Source of the DNA: Cellulomonas sp. ACRRI
Lineage (GTDB): Bacteria; Actinomycetota; Actinomycetes; Actinomycetales; Cellulomonadaceae
Direction of reading: 5' to 3'
Assembly (NCBI RefSeq): GCF_022346185.1
Contig: NZ_JAKRMS010000001.1
Span: 1 to 64,000 of the forward strand
DNA length: 64,000 nt
The notes under the pieces are model-generated. The model had not been told where the DNA came from, ran no database searches, and saw nothing but the letters and a program-made list of their open reading frames with translations. The position numbers and the translations under genes were made by a program. Shown here one piece after another: positions 10,376-19,997 of this stretch (its first letter is position 1; the number at the start of each line of letters is the position of its first letter).

Positions 10376-12238
10376 ATGCGCCGACCCCGCCGCGTCATCG
10401 CCGTCCCCGCCGTCCTGCTCAGCCTGCTGCTCGCCGGCTGCACCGCCGACGCGGTCGCCGGCACCGGCTCCTCCGACACCTCCGGCACCACCGGCGCCGT
10501 CGTCACCGACGTCGCCGCGGGGGCCACCGCCGAGGAGGTGCTCGCCGCGAACGCCGAGGTGCACGAGGCCGAGGACGCCGGCACCGCCACCGGCACGATC
10601 ACCCTCGACGGCGACACCGCCACCTCGGACGCCGACGGGGTCACCGTCGACGGCTCCGTCGTCACCATCACCACCGGCGGCACCTACACGATCACCGGCA
10701 CCCTGGACGACGGCCAGGTCGTCGTCGACGCCGGGGACGCCGTCGTGCACCTGGTGCTCGACGGCGCGGACATCACCTCGTCCACGAGCGCCCCGCTGGT
10801 CATCAGCACCGCGGGGTCCGCGGTGGTCGAGCTGGCCGACGGTTCCGTCAACACCCTCGCCGACGCCGCGACGTCCACGGACGCGGACGGCGAGGACGAG
10901 CCGAACGCCGCCCTCTTCAGCGCGGCCGACCTCACGATCACCGGGGAGGGCGCGCTGACCGTCACGGGCAGCGCGAACGACGGCATCACCTCCAAGGACG
11001 GCCTCGTCATCGAGGCCGGGGACATCACCGTCGTCGCCGCGGACGACGGCATCCGGGGCAAGGACTACCTGGTGGTCCGGGGCGGGACGCTCGACGTCAC
11101 CGCGGGCGGCGACGGCCTGAGGGCGGACGACGCCGACGACACCACGAAGGGCTTCGTCGTCCTCGAGGGCGGCGCGGTCTCCGTGGCGGCCGACGGGGAC
11201 GGCGTCGACGCGGCGACCGACGTCGTGGTCACCGGCGGCACCCTCGACGTGACCGCGGGCGGCGGCAGCGCGCAGGAGCCGACGGACGAGACCTCGACCA
11301 AGGGCGTGAAGGGCACCGCGAGCGTCGTCGTCGGCGGGGGCTCCCTCACCGTCGACTCCTCCGACGACGCGGTGCACTCGAACGGCATCGTGTCCGTCAC
11401 CGACGGGGAGCTGACCCTGTCCAGCGGCGACGACGGCGTGCACGCCGACGCTGCCCTCGACGTCACCGCCGGCACCGTGGACGTGCTGACCTCCGACGAG
11501 GGGCTGGAGGCCGAGGCCATCACCCTCGCCGGGGGCGACCTCGGCGTCGTGGCCACCGACGACGGCGTCAACGCCGCGAGCAGCGCCTCGGGATCGACCG
11601 AGGACGCCCAGGGCGACTGGGCCGGCCCGCAGGGCGGGTCGAGCGGCACCGCCAGCCTCACCATCACCGGCGGCACCCTCGCCGTCGACGCCGGCGGCGA
11701 CGGCCTCGACGCCAACGGCACGCTCACCATGTCCGGGGGCACCGTTGTCGTGAACGGCCCCACCGACGACGGCAACGGCGCGATCGACGCCGACAGCTCC
11801 CCGTCGGTCACCGGCGGCACCCTCGTCGCCGCCGGGTCCTCCGGCATGGCCACGGCCCCGGCCACCGACGGGCAGGGCTGGGTCTCCGCGACCTTCGACA
11901 CCGCCCAGGCCGCCGGCACCACGCTGGCGGTGGTCGACGCGGACGGCTCCGTCGTCGCGACCTTCACGCCGACCGAGGAGATCACCTCCCTGGTGGTCTC
12001 CGCCGCGGGCATCACGGCGGGGGAGTCGTACACCGTCGTGTCCGACGCCACCGCGTCCGGCGAGGCGTTCGACGGGTACACCGCCGACGGCGACGCCGCC
12101 GGCGCGACCGAGGTCCTCACCGTGACGGCGGGGGAGCACACCGGCGGCACGGGCGGCGGCACGGGTGGCGGCCAGCCCGGTGGCGGCCAGCCGGGCGGCG
12201 GCGGTCAGGCCCCGGGGCGTCCGGGTGCGCAGGGCTGA
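10376..12238 (+). CDS. Cthe_2159-like (DUF4353) carbohydrate-binding surface lipoprotein
   Basis: 620 residues. The signal peptide ends in the lipobox LLLAGC, so Cys22 would be lipidated. The body (about 85-500) is a run of short parallel-beta-helix repeats with recurring DDGIxxKDGLVIEAGDITVVA, DGVDAA and GGTLDVTAGGDG steps. This matches Cthe_2159 (DUF4353), a polygalacturonate-binding beta-helix protein. Residues 515-590 form a terminal beta domain, and the tail (590-620) is Gly/Pro/Gln-rich and flexible. It is strongly acidic, which fits calcium binding. It starts 51 nt after the VTC-domain gene and is likely in the same operon. Its companions suggest a cell-envelope role, but the ligand is unknown. 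Confidence 0.82.
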   Translation: MRRPRRVIAVPAVLLSLLLAGCTADAVAGTGSSDTSGTTGAVVTDVAAGATAEEVLAANAEVHEAEDAGTATGTITLDGDTATSDADGVTVDGSVVTITTGGTYTITGTLDDGQVVVDAGDAVVHLVLDGADITSSTSAPLVISTAGSAVVELADGSVNTLADAATSTDADGEDEPNAALFSAADLTITGEGALTVTGSANDGITSKDGLVIEAGDITVVAADDGIRGKDYLVVRGGTLDVTAGGDGLRADDADDTTKGFVVLEGGAVSVAADGDGVDAATDVVVTGGTLDVTAGGGSAQEPTDETSTKGVKGTASVVVGGGSLTVDSSDDAVHSNGIVSVTDGELTLSSGDDGVHADAALDVTAGTVDVLTSDEGLEAEAITLAGGDLGVVATDDGVNAASSASGSTEDAQGDWAGPQGGSSGTASLTITGGTLAVDAGGDGLDANGTLTMSGGTVVVNGPTDDGNGAIDADSSPSVTGGTLVAAGSSGMATAPATDGQGWVSATFDTAQAAGTTLAVVDADGSVVATFTPTEEITSLVVSAAGITAGESYTVVSDATASGEAFDGYTADGDAAGATEVLTVTAGEHTGGTGGGTGGGQPGGGQPGGGGQAPGRPGAQG

Positions 12239-12246
12239 TCGGGCCG

Positions 12247-12284
12247 GCGGGCCGAGCCTGCCCGGCCGGGTCGGCTCGGCCCGC
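12247..12284 (+). terminator. Hairpin after the surface lipoprotein gene
   Basis: 12-bp perfect stem GCGGGCCGAGCC / GGCTCGGCCCGC around a 14-nt interior that is itself self-complementary. It separates the cassette from dop. Confidence 0.6.
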
Positions 12285-12311
12285 GCACCCGGGCCGGCCG
12301 GGCGGGCGACA

Positions 12312-12317
12312 TAGGGT
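12312..12317 (+). promoter_or_regulatory. -10-like TAGGGT, leaderless dop start
   Basis: TAGGGT ends 7 nt before GTG 12325 and no RBS is present. It indicates that dop has its own promoter, independent of the upstream cassette. Confidence 0.6.
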
Positions 12318-12324
12318 GGGCCGC

Positions 12325-13959
12325 GTGACCGTGCGCCGCGTGATGGGGATCGAGACCGAGTACGGCGTGCTGCAGCCCGGCCGCCCGACCGCCAACCCGA
12401 TGCTCCTGTCCAGCCACGTGGTGGCCGTGCACGCCGTGGCCCGCCAGGGCGGCCGGGTGAAGGCCCGCTGGGACTACGACGACGAGGACCCGCTGCAGGA
12501 CGCCCGGGGCTTCCACCTCCAGCGGGCCGCGGCCCATCCGTCCCTGCTCACCGACGACCCGGCGCGCCCGGCGCCGTCCGGCGACGCGGCCGCGGGCGAC
12601 GGCCCCCAGGAGGTCGCCCGCTCGCTCGCGGAGGAGTACGAGGACCCGGGCGCCGCGAACGTCATCCTCACCAACGGCGCCCGGCTGTACGTCGACCACG
12701 CGCACCCGGAGTACTCCTCGCCCGAGGTCACCAACCCCCTCGACGCCGTCCGGTGGGACCGCGCGGGTGAGCTGGTCATGCTGGCCTCGGTCCGGGCCCT
12801 GGCGTCCACCCCGGCCCTGCCCGACGTCGCGCTGTACAAGAACAACGTCGACGGCAAGGGCGCCACCTACGGCACGCACGAGAACTTCCTCGTCGAGCGG
12901 TCGGTGCCGTTCGTCGACCTGGCCGCGCGCCTGACGCCGTTCCTCGTCACCCGGCAGGTCTTCACCGGCGCCGGACGCGTCGGGATCGGCCAGCGCGGCG
13001 AGGAGGCCGGCTTCCAGCTGTCCCAGCGCGCCGACTACATGGAGGCGGAGGTCGGCCTCGAGACCACCCTGCGCCGGCCCATCGTCAACACCCGCGACGA
13101 GCCGCACGCCGACCCCGACAAGTGGCGCCGGCTGCACGTCATCATCGGCGACGCCAACCAGCTCGAGGTCGCGACCTACCTCAAGCTCGGCACCACCTCC
13201 CTCGTCCTGTGGCTGATCGAGCGCATCGCCGACGGCTCCGCCTCCGACCTCGGCCCGGCCCTCGACCGGCTCGCGCTGGCCGACCCGGTCGGCTCGGTGC
13301 ACGCCGTGAGCCACGACGTCGCCCTCACGCGGAAGCTCCACCTGGCCGACGGCCGGCTGCTCACGGCGATCGAGGTGCAGCAGGAGTACCTGGCCGCCGT
13401 CCGCACCGCGATCGGCCGGTCCGTCGGCGCGGGCACCGGCGACGGGCCCGACGCCCAGACCGCGGACGTCCTCGCCCGCTGGGGCTCCCTGCTCGACCGA
13501 CTGGCGACCGACCCCGCGTCCTGCGCCCGCGAGGTCGAGTGGCTCGCCAAGATGCGGCTCCTCGAGGGCCTGCGCCGTCGCGACCACCTCGACTGGGACC
13601 ACCCCCGCCTGGCCGCGGTCGACCTCCAGTGGTCCGACGTCCGCCCCGAGCGCGGCCTGTACCACCGGCTCCTCGAGGCCGGCGCGGTCGAGCGGCTCGT
13701 CGCCGACGAGGACGTGCGCGCCGCCGTCACCGACCCGCCCGAGGACACCCGCGCGTACTTCCGCGGGCGGACCATCGCCCGGTTCGGCGCCCACGTCTCC
13801 GCGGCCAGCTGGGACTCCGTCGTCTTCGACGTGCCCGGCGCACCCACCCTCCAGCGCGTGCCCATGCGCGACCCCCTGCGCGGGACCCGGGCGCACGTGG
13901 AGGCCCTGCTCGAGTCCTCGCCGGACGTCGGCAGCCTGCTGGACGCCCTCGGCTCCTGA
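12325..13959 (+). CDS. dop: Pup deamidase/depupylase Dop
   Basis: 544 residues, a little longer than the usual 500. Member of the glutamine-synthetase-like Dop/PafA family. It converts the C-terminal Gln of Pup to Glu and also removes Pup from substrates. GIETEYG (E10) starts the nucleotide site; the catalytic aspartate is D124 in RLYVDHAHPEY; the disordered Dop loop (about 42-105), which is absent from PafA, is present and accounts for the extra length. Conserved NTRDEPHAD and VIIGDANQLE follow. Two other in-frame starts lie just downstream (12331, 12343), but the -10 spacing favours 12325. Pup follows 122 nt later. Confidence 0.96.
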   Translation: MTVRRVMGIETEYGVLQPGRPTANPMLLSSHVVAVHAVARQGGRVKARWDYDDEDPLQDARGFHLQRAAAHPSLLTDDPARPAPSGDAAAGDGPQEVARSLAEEYEDPGAANVILTNGARLYVDHAHPEYSSPEVTNPLDAVRWDRAGELVMLASVRALASTPALPDVALYKNNVDGKGATYGTHENFLVERSVPFVDLAARLTPFLVTRQVFTGAGRVGIGQRGEEAGFQLSQRADYMEAEVGLETTLRRPIVNTRDEPHADPDKWRRLHVIIGDANQLEVATYLKLGTTSLVLWLIERIADGSASDLGPALDRLALADPVGSVHAVSHDVALTRKLHLADGRLLTAIEVQQEYLAAVRTAIGRSVGAGTGDGPDAQTADVLARWGSLLDRLATDPASCAREVEWLAKMRLLEGLRRRDHLDWDHPRLAAVDLQWSDVRPERGLYHRLLEAGAVERLVADEDVRAAVTDPPEDTRAYFRGRTIARFGAHVSAASWDSVVFDVPGAPTLQRVPMRDPLRGTRAHVEALLESSPDVGSLLDALGS

Positions 13960-14011
13960 CCTCGGGCGGCGGCGCGCCCCGGCCCCACGGGAACCCGCGC
14001 CGACCAGGGCC

Positions 14012-14017
14012 TAGGGT
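14012..14017 (+). promoter_or_regulatory. -10-like TAGGGT for the pup-prcBA-pafA operon
   Basis: TAGGGT lies 64 nt before the pup ATG. The leader ends in GGAGG (14072-14076), 5 nt from the start, so this transcript is not leaderless, unlike dop. Confidence 0.5.
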
Positions 14018-14081
14018 GGTGGCACTGCGGGTCGCACGCCCAGCGCGCGCGGCCCGTGCCCGACTACCGCCGGAGGTGGAC

Positions 14082-14276
14082 ATGGCTGGTCAGGAGCGCG
14101 CTCGGGACCGTCGCGAGGACGACGAGCCGGTCGACGGGCCCGACGTCGAGCAGGCCACGGCCGCCGCGCAGCAGCGCGACGCCGAGGTCGACGCCCTCCT
14201 CGAGGAGATCGACGACGTCCTGGAGACCAACGCGGAGCAGTTCGTGCGCGGGTTCGTGCAGAAGGGCGGGCAGTGA
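14082..14276 (+). CDS. pup: Prokaryotic ubiquitin-like protein Pup (Gln-ended)
   Basis: 64 residues, strongly acidic and lacking hydrophobic core, as expected for an intrinsically disordered tag. The central region DAEVDALLEEIDDVLETNAEQF forms a helix on the ARC coiled coil. The C-terminus FVQKGGQ ends in Gln, so Dop must deamidate it before PafA can ligate it to lysines. GGAGG lies 5 nt before the ATG. The prcB GTG begins 3 nt after the stop, so pup, prcB and prcA form one operon. Confidence 0.97.
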   Translation: MAGQERARDRREDDEPVDGPDVEQATAAAQQRDAEVDALLEEIDDVLETNAEQFVRGFVQKGGQ

Positions 14277-14279
14277 CGC

Positions 14280-15146
14280 GTGCCGACGGACCCGCTGATC
14301 CCGGCGGGGCGGCTGCCCGGGGCGTTCACCACCCCCGGGTCGTCGTCCTTCGTCGACTTCCTCGCCCAGCACGCCCCGGACCTGCTGCCCGGGCGGCGCG
14401 CCCCGCTCCCGGTCGGTGACGTGACCACCGGCGGCGCCGCACCGCACGCGACCACCATCGTGGCGCTGTCCTTCGCCGGCGGCGTCGTCATGGCCGGCGA
14501 CCGGCGCGCCACCATGGGCTCGCAGATCGCGTCCCGGGACATCGAGAAGGTGTTCCCGGCCGACGAGTACTCCGCGGTCGGCATCGCCGGCACCGCGGGG
14601 CTCGCCGTCGAGCTCGTCCGGCTCTTCCAGCTCGAGCTCGAGCACTACGAGAAGATCGAGGGCGCCCTGCTGTCCCTCGACGGCAAGGCCAACCGGCTCG
14701 CGACCATGATCCGCGGCAACCTCGGCCTCGCCCTGCAGGGCCTCGCCGTCGTCCCGCTGTTCGCGGGCTTCGACCTCGACCGGGGCACCGGGCGGATCTT
14801 CTCCTACGACGTCACCGGCGGGCGGTACGAGGAGCACCAGCACCACAGCGTCGGCTCGGGGTCCGTGTTCGCCCGCGGCTCCCTCAAGAAGCTCTGGCGG
14901 CCGGGGCTCGACGCCGCCGACGCCGTCCGCGTCGCCGTCGAGGCCCTCGTCGACGCCGCCGACGACGACTCCGCCACCGGCGGGCCCGACACGTCCCGGC
15001 GGATCTGGCCCGTCGTCGCGACCGTCACCGCGGCCGGCTACCTGCGGGTGCCCCAGGACGACCTCGGCGAGGTCGTGGCCCGCGTGCTCGCCGACCGCGC
15101 CGAGCAGCACGCCCGCGCCCGCGCGCAGGAGGAGGCCGACCGATGA
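14280..15146 (+). CDS. prcB: 20S proteasome beta subunit PrcB
   Basis: 288 residues. Catalytic beta subunit, made with a propeptide of 57 residues that is cut off autocatalytically: [11 protein letters not shown] puts the N-terminal nucleophile at T58. GDRRATMG, with the lysine-equivalent region and [10 protein letters not shown] after it, follows the actinobacterial PrcB pattern. The GTG start follows the pup stop by 3 nt. The end overlaps prcA by 4 nt (ATGA), which gives coupled, roughly equal translation of the two ring subunits. Confidence 0.96.
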   Translation: MPTDPLIPAGRLPGAFTTPGSSSFVDFLAQHAPDLLPGRRAPLPVGDVTTGGAAPHATTIVALSFAGGVVMAGDRRATMGSQIASRDIEKVFPADEYSAVGIAGTAGLAVELVRLFQLELEHYEKIEGALLSLDGKANRLATMIRGNLGLALQGLAVVPLFAGFDLDRGTGRIFSYDVTGGRYEEHQHHSVGSGSVFARGSLKKLWRPGLDAADAVRVAVEALVDAADDDSATGGPDTSRRIWPVVATVTAAGYLRVPQDDLGEVVARVLADRAEQHARARAQEEADR

Positions 15147-15868
15147 GCATGCCGTTCTACGTCTCGCCCGAGCAGCTCATGAAGGACCGGGCGGACTACG
15201 CGCGCAAGGGCATCGCCCGCGGGCGCTCCGTCGTCGTCCTCGCCTACGAGGACGGCATCGCCTTCGCCACCGAGAACCCGTCCCGCGCGCTGCACAAGGT
15301 CTCGGAGATCTACGACCGCATCGCGTTCGCGGCCGTCGGCAAGTACAACGAGTTCGAGAACCTGCGCGTCGCGGGCGTCCGGTACGCCGACCTGCGCGGC
15401 TACTCCTACGACCGCCGGGACGTCAACGCGCGCGGCCTCGCCAACGCCTACGCCCAGACCCTCGGCACCGTCTTCACCACCGAGTCCAAGCCCCTCGAGG
15501 TCGAGATCGTCGTCGCCGAGGTCGGCGAGGACGCCGCGACCGACCAGATCTACCGGCTGTCCTACGACGGCTCCGTCGCCGACGAGCGCGGCTTCGTCGT
15601 CATGGGTGGCCAGGCCGAGCGGCTGCGCGAGGAGGTCGCCGGCGCCTGGACGCCCGGCATGCCGCTCGCCGACGTCCTGCAGCTCGCCGTCCGGGTGCTC
15701 GGCACCCCCGCCGACGGGGCCGACGAGGACGACCGCCGCGTCATCCCCGCCGCCCAGCTCGAGGTCGCGGTCCTGGACCGCACGCGCCCGCGCCGCGCGT
15801 TCCGGCGCCTGTCCGGCGTGGTCCTGGAGGACCTGCTGGGCTCGGCCGCAGCACCCGACCTGCCCTGA
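15143..15868 (+). CDS. prcA: 20S proteasome alpha subunit PrcA
   Basis: 241 residues. Non-catalytic outer-ring subunit. The N-terminus [23 protein letters not shown] matches the gating peptide and first helix; [13 protein letters not shown] replaces the catalytic threonine region, so no processing is expected. The pockets between alpha subunits receive the ARC C-terminal tail. The start overlaps the prcB stop. The C-terminal 15 residues are variable. Confidence 0.96.
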   Translation: MSMPFYVSPEQLMKDRADYARKGIARGRSVVVLAYEDGIAFATENPSRALHKVSEIYDRIAFAAVGKYNEFENLRVAGVRYADLRGYSYDRRDVNARGLANAYAQTLGTVFTTESKPLEVEIVVAEVGEDAATDQIYRLSYDGSVADERGFVVMGGQAERLREEVAGAWTPGMPLADVLQLAVRVLGTPADGADEDDRRVIPAAQLEVAVLDRTRPRRAFRRLSGVVLEDLLGSAAAPDLP

Positions 15869-15879
15869 GGAGCCACCCC

Positions 15880-17241
15880 ATGGACCGACGCATCTTCGGC
15901 CTGGAGACCGAGTACGGCGTCACCTGCGCCGCCGAGGACGGGCGCGGCCTGTCCGCCGACGAGGTCGCGCGCTACCTGTTCCGCAAGGTCGTCGCGTGGG
16001 GGCGCTCGTCCAACGTCTTCCTGCGCAACGGCTCCCGGCTCTACCTCGACGTCGGCTCCCACCCCGAGTACGCCACCGCCGAGTGCGACGACTGGCGGCA
16101 GCTGGTCACCCACGACCGCGCGGGGGAGCGGATCCTCGAGGGTCTCGTCGCCGACGCCCAGCAGCGCCTCGAGCACGAGGGCCTCTCCGGGCGGATCCAC
16201 CTGTTCAAGAACAACACCGACTCCGCCGGGAACTCCTACGGCTGCCACGAGAACTACCTCGTGCGGCGGCAGGGCGACTTCGCCCGGCTGTCCGACGTCC
16301 TCGTGCCGTTCCTCATCACCCGGCAGATCCTCACCGGCGCCGGCAAGGTCCTCGCCACCCCGCGCGGCGCCGTCTTCTGCCTGTCCCAGCGCGCCGACCA
16401 CATCTGGGAGTCCGTGTCCTCGGCCACCACCCGGTCGCGGCCGATCATCAACACCCGCGACGAGCCGCACGCCGACGCCGAGCACTACCGGCGGCTGCAC
16501 GTCATCGTCGGCGACTCCTCGATGTCCGAGACCACCACCATGCTCAAGGTCGGCTCCACCGACCTCGTGCTGCGGCTCGTCGAGGCCGGCCTGCCCATGC
16601 GCGACCTCACCCTGGAGAACCCCATCCGGGCCATCCGGGAGATCAGCCACGACCTCACCGGCATGCACCCCGTCACCCTCGTCAGCGGGCGGACCGTCAC
16701 CGCGGTCGACCTCCAGGAGGAGTACCTCGGCCGCGTCCAGGACTGGGTGGCCGCCGAGACCGACGCCGGCCCGGAGGTCAAGCAGGTCCTCGACCTCTGG
16801 GAGCGCGGCCTGCGCGCCCTGCGCACCGGCGACCTGTCGCTCGTCGAGCGCGAGCTCGACTGGGTCATCAAGTACCGGCTCATCGAGCGGTACCGCGCCA
16901 AGCACGGCCTCGACCTGTCCGACGTCCGCGTCGCCCGCATGGATCTCGCGTACCACGACATCTCCCGCACCGAGGGCCTGTACAACCTGCTGGCCCAGCG
17001 GGGACTCGTCGAGCGCGTCACCACCGACGTCGAGGTCTTCGAGGCCACCTCCGTGCCCCCGCAGACCACCCGCGCCAAGCTCCGGGGCGAGTTCGTCCAG
17101 GCCGCCCAGGAGGCCCGGCGGGACTACACCGTCGACTGGGTGCACCTCAAGCTCAACGACCAGGCCCAGCGGACCGTGCTCTGCAAGGACCCGTTCCGCA
17201 ACGTCGACGACCGGGTGGAGCGGCTCATCGAGTCCATGTGA
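15880..17241 (+). CDS. pafA: Pup-protein ligase PafA
   Basis: 453 residues, the normal length. Uses ATP to activate the C-terminal Glu of Pup as a gamma-phosphate and joins it to a substrate lysine. Paralogue of Dop without the Dop loop: GLETEYG (E9) for Mg-ATP, catalytic base D57 in [21 protein letters not shown] and [10 protein letters not shown]. The C-terminal domain (about 380-453) packs on the nucleotide site. The ATG is 11 nt after prcA with GAGG upstream, so it closes the pup-prcB-prcA-pafA operon. Confidence 0.97.
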   Translation: MDRRIFGLETEYGVTCAAEDGRGLSADEVARYLFRKVVAWGRSSNVFLRNGSRLYLDVGSHPEYATAECDDWRQLVTHDRAGERILEGLVADAQQRLEHEGLSGRIHLFKNNTDSAGNSYGCHENYLVRRQGDFARLSDVLVPFLITRQILTGAGKVLATPRGAVFCLSQRADHIWESVSSATTRSRPIINTRDEPHADAEHYRRLHVIVGDSSMSETTTMLKVGSTDLVLRLVEAGLPMRDLTLENPIRAIREISHDLTGMHPVTLVSGRTVTAVDLQEEYLGRVQDWVAAETDAGPEVKQVLDLWERGLRALRTGDLSLVERELDWVIKYRLIERYRAKHGLDLSDVRVARMDLAYHDISRTEGLYNLLAQRGLVERVTTDVEVFEATSVPPQTTRAKLRGEFVQAAQEARRDYTVDWVHLKLNDQAQRTVLCKDPFRNVDDRVERLIESM

Positions 17242-17326
17242 CCCGACCGGCCGCGCGCGCCGGGTGCGCCCGGGGTCTTCACCGGACCCGACCGAGGGGT
17301 CGGCCGGAGGGGCCCGCGCGGACCCG

Positions 17327-17332
17327 TACAGT
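17327..17332 (+). promoter_or_regulatory. -10-like TACAGT for the FKBP gene
   Basis: TACAGT is 36 nt before GTG 17369. A GGAAGGA ribosome binding site lies between them. Confidence 0.35.
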
Positions 17333-17368
17333 GGGCGCGCACCTTGCAGGACCCTCGGAAGGAACGAC

Positions 17369-18277
17369 GTGCGACGACTCGTGGCCGCCTGCGCCGCCGC
17401 GGCGATGCTGCTGCTCGCGGCCTGCACCTCGCAGGACCCGGCACCCCCGGAGGTCGTCGTCACCGGCGACGCCGGCAGCGCCCCGACCGTCACCTACCGC
17501 ACGCCCCTGAACGTCACCGAGGCCATGCACGAGGTCGTCTGGCCCGGCACCGGTCCCGACCTCGTCGAGGGGCGGCCCGTGCTCCTGGACTTCTGGCTCG
17601 AGGACGCCTCCGACGCCTCGCTGGTCAAGGAGTCCTACAGCTCCAGCCCGACCCCGCGGCTCCTCACCGAGGAGGACCTCGGCAAGGACCTGTACGCCAC
17701 CCTCTCCGGCCAGAAGGTCGGCGCGCGGCTGCTCCAGATCAGCCCCGCCTCCGACGCCAGCGCCTCGTCCTACCCGACCGTCACCGTCCTCGACGTCCTG
17801 CCCATCCGCGCGTCCGGCGAGCCCGTCACCCCGCGCGAGGGCATGCCCGCCGTCACCCTCGACGACGACGGCGCCCCGTCCCTCGCGCCCACCGGCACCG
17901 AACCGCCGTCCGACCTCGTCGTCCAGCCGCTCATCCGCGGCACCGGCGCCCAGGTCGCCGAGGGCGACGTCATCACCGTCCAGTTCACCGGGTTCGTCTG
18001 GTCCACCGGCGAGGCCTTCGACTCGACCTGGACCAACGGCAGCCCGAACACGTTCACGCTCGAGGACGTCCCCGCGTGGTCCGAGGCCCTGGTCGAGCAG
18101 ACCGTCGGCAGCCAGGTCATGGTCGTCGTCCCGCCGTCCTACGGCCTCGGCGCCACCCAGAGCGAAGAGCTCCAGGGCCAGACCATCGTCTTCGTCATCG
18201 ACCTGCTCGCCACCCGCGCCCCCGCCGCGGCCGAGGGCAGCGACCCGGGCGCCACCGCCGCGCCGGAAGGGGAGTGA
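17369..18277 (+). CDS. FKBP-type peptidyl-prolyl isomerase, lipoprotein
   Basis: 302 residues. Signal peptide with lipobox LLLAAC, so it is anchored to the outer face of the membrane. The C-terminal 110 residues are an FKBP domain: [38 protein letters not shown], then [28 protein letters not shown], which contain the aromatic pocket and flap. The region 35-165 is a second, degenerate FKBP-like half. It speeds prolyl isomerisation of exported proteins. Such lipoproteins commonly follow pafA in actinobacteria. The start is set by GGAAGGA and the signal peptide. Confidence 0.88.
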   Translation: MRRLVAACAAAAMLLLAACTSQDPAPPEVVVTGDAGSAPTVTYRTPLNVTEAMHEVVWPGTGPDLVEGRPVLLDFWLEDASDASLVKESYSSSPTPRLLTEEDLGKDLYATLSGQKVGARLLQISPASDASASSYPTVTVLDVLPIRASGEPVTPREGMPAVTLDDDGAPSLAPTGTEPPSDLVVQPLIRGTGAQVAEGDVITVQFTGFVWSTGEAFDSTWTNGSPNTFTLEDVPAWSEALVEQTVGSQVMVVVPPSYGLGATQSEELQGQTIVFVIDLLATRAPAAAEGSDPGATAAPEGE

Positions 18278-18279
18278 GC

Positions 18280-19050
18280 GTGTCCGTCGCCCTCCGGGTG
18301 ATCCCGTGCCTCGACGTCGACGCCGGCCGCGTCGTCAAGGGCGTGAACTTCGCGAACCTGCGCGACGCCGGCGACCCCGTCGAGCTCGCGCGCCGGTACG
18401 ACGCCGAGGGCGCCGACGAGGTCACCTTCCTCGACGTCTCCGCCTCGTCCGGCGACCGCGAGACCACCTACGACGTCGTCCGGCGCACCGCCGAGGAGGT
18501 CTTCGTCCCGCTCACCGTCGGCGGCGGCGTCCGGTCCGCCGACGACGTCGACCGGCTCCTGCGCGCCGGCGCCGACAAGGTCGGCGTCAACACCGCCGCC
18601 ATCGCGCGACCCGAGCTCATCGCCGAGATCGCCCAGCGCTTCGGCAGCCAGGTGCTCACCCTGTCCGTCGACGCCCGTCGCGTCACCGGGGACACCCGCA
18701 CCGACTCCGGCTACGAGGTCACCACCCACGGCGGGCGGCAGGGCACCGGCATCGACGCCGTCGCGTGGGCCGTCCGCGCCGCCGAGCTCGGCGCGGGGGA
18801 GATCCTGCTCAACTCCATGGACGCCGACGGCACCGAGGCCGGCTTCGACCTGGAGATGCTGCGCGACGTCCGGCGCGAGGTCCGCATCCCGCTCATCGCC
18901 TCCGGCGGCGCCGGTACGGTCGAGCATTTCGCCGCCGCCGCCGACGCGGGCGCCGACGCCGTCCTCGCGGCCAGCGTGTTCCACTTCGGGCAGCTCACCG
19001 TCGGGCAGGTCAAGGACCACCTGCGCGCCACGGGGCACACCGTCCGGTGA
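18280..19050 (+). CDS. hisF: Imidazole glycerol phosphate synthase cyclase subunit HisF
   Basis: 256 residues, exactly the family length. (beta-alpha)8 barrel that condenses PRFAR with ammonia from HisH to give IGP and AICAR in histidine synthesis. The catalytic aspartates are D12 ([13 protein letters not shown]) and D131 (LSVDARR); phosphate-binding loops are TVGGGVRS and [11 protein letters not shown] 18280 was preferred to GTG 18274, which overlaps the FKBP stop, because GGAAGGGG is better placed for 18280. hisH, hisA and the other his genes are not in the window. Confidence 0.96.
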   Translation: MSVALRVIPCLDVDAGRVVKGVNFANLRDAGDPVELARRYDAEGADEVTFLDVSASSGDRETTYDVVRRTAEEVFVPLTVGGGVRSADDVDRLLRAGADKVGVNTAAIARPELIAEIAQRFGSQVLTLSVDARRVTGDTRTDSGYEVTTHGGRQGTGIDAVAWAVRAAELGAGEILLNSMDADGTEAGFDLEMLRDVRREVRIPLIASGGAGTVEHFAAAADAGADAVLAASVFHFGQLTVGQVKDHLRATGHTVR

Positions 19051-19062
19051 CTCGCGGCTGAC

Positions 19063-19089
19063 CCCCGCCGCCGAAGGGCTGCGGCGGGG
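19063..19089 (+). terminator. Hairpin after hisF
   Basis: 9-bp perfect stem CCCCGCCGC / GCGGCGGGG with a 9-nt loop. Confidence 0.6.
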
Positions 19090-19102
19090 CGGGCGGGTCT
19101 GG

Positions 19103-19108
19103 CAGGGT
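19103..19108 (+). promoter_or_regulatory. -10-like CAGGGT, leaderless start
   Basis: CAGGGT ends 6 nt before ATG 19115, the same geometry as at other genes of the window, which supports the small ORF that follows. Confidence 0.35.
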
Positions 19109-19114
19109 CGGGGC

Positions 19115-19330
19115 ATGCGGAGCGCCGACGCCTCGACCAGCCGACTCCGGACCTCCCTCGCGGCCGCGGCGACCCTCGCCGCCTGCGGGGTGGTGCTGGC
19201 CGTCCTCGCCGCGCAGGACGGGAGGACCCTGGCCCTGGTCATCGCGTGCCTCCAGGTCGTCGCGGCGGGCTGGATCCTCGTGGACCACACCCGGGAGCTC
19301 CGCCGGCGAGGGGCCGCGCGCGACCGGTGA
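19115..19330 (+). CDS. Small two-helix membrane protein, unknown
   Basis: 71 residues. Two hydrophobic stretches (about 13-32, LAAAATLAACGVVLAVLAAQ, and 37-56, ALVIACLQVVAAGWILV) are joined by a short QDGRT turn; the N- and C-terminal ends are basic ([11 protein letters not shown]), which predicts a hairpin with both ends in the cytoplasm. I recognise no family. It lies between hisF and coaE and has a plausible leaderless promoter. The protein could be real; the alternative is a chance frame. Confidence 0.5.
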   Translation: MRSADASTSRLRTSLAAAATLAACGVVLAVLAAQDGRTLALVIACLQVVAAGWILVDHTRELRRRGAARDR

Positions 19331-19355
19331 GGTGCGGCCCTGCGCCCCGGCACGG

Positions 19356-19361
19356 CACGAT
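19356..19361 (+). promoter_or_regulatory. -10-like CACGAT, leaderless coaE start
   Basis: CACGAT ends 6 nt before ATG 19368 and no RBS is present. Confidence 0.4.
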
Positions 19362-19367
19362 GGGGCG

Positions 19368-19997
19368 ATGCAGCGCATCGGACTGACCGGGGGGATCGCG
19401 GCCGGCAAGTCGGTCGCGGCCGAGCGCCTCGCCGCGCGGGGTGCCGTCCTCATCGACTACGACCTGCTGTCCCGGGACGCCGTCGCGGCGGGCTCCGCCG
19501 GGCTGGCGAGCGTCGTCGAGGCCTTCGGCGAGGGCGTCCTCCTGGCCGACGGCACCCTCGACCGGGCTGCGCTCGGTGCGGTGGTCTTCGCCGACGCCGG
19601 TGCGCGCGAGAGACTCAACGGCATCGTGCACCCCGTCGTGCGCCGGCTCGCCGCCGAGCGGGAGGCCGCCGCAGCGACCGCCGATCCCGGAGCCGTCGTC
19701 GTGCACGATGTGCCGTTGCTCGTCGAGACCGGCCGCGCCGACGCGTTCCACCTCGTCGTCCTCGTGCACACCCCGGCTGTCCTGCGCGTCGAGCGCCTCG
19801 TCCGGATCCGCGGACTCGACCGCGGCGAGGCCGAGCGGCGCATCGCCGCCCAGGCCACCGACGACGAGCGGCTCGCCGTCGCCGACGTCGTCCTCGACGG
19901 CTCCGGCGCGCCGGAGGACCTGCAGCAGCAGGTCGACCAGCTGTGGGACCGGCTCGCCGCCGAGCGGCACGACGAGCAGGAGGTGGACGCCCCGTGA
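19368..19997 (+). CDS. coaE: Dephospho-CoA kinase CoaE
   Basis: 209 residues. Last step of coenzyme A synthesis: phosphorylates the 3'-hydroxyl of dephospho-CoA. P-loop GLTGGIAAGKS (5-15), the IDYDLLSRDAVA segment that binds the acceptor, HPVVRR, and VVVHDVPLLVE with the lid RxxxR (RIRGLDRGEAERR). Actinobacterial CoaE proteins often carry a long C-terminal extension; this one does not. An upstream in-frame ATG at 19332 was rejected because the P-loop would be 12 residues too far in. It overlaps pcp by 4 nt (GTGA). Confidence 0.93.
   Translation: MQRIGLTGGIAAGKSVAAERLAARGAVLIDYDLLSRDAVAAGSAGLASVVEAFGEGVLLADGTLDRAALGAVVFADAGARERLNGIVHPVVRRLAAEREAAAATADPGAVVVHDVPLLVETGRADAFHLVVLVHTPAVLRVERLVRIRGLDRGEAERRIAAQATDDERLAVADVVLDGSGAPEDLQQQVDQLWDRLAAERHDEQEVDAP

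Noticed and set aside
9233-12139. Long open frames on the minus strand opposite the VTC and lipoprotein genes, and many similar ones elsewhere
   Set aside because: They are antisense mirrors of GC-rich coding regions, rich in Arg/Gly/Ala/Pro, without domains or promoters.
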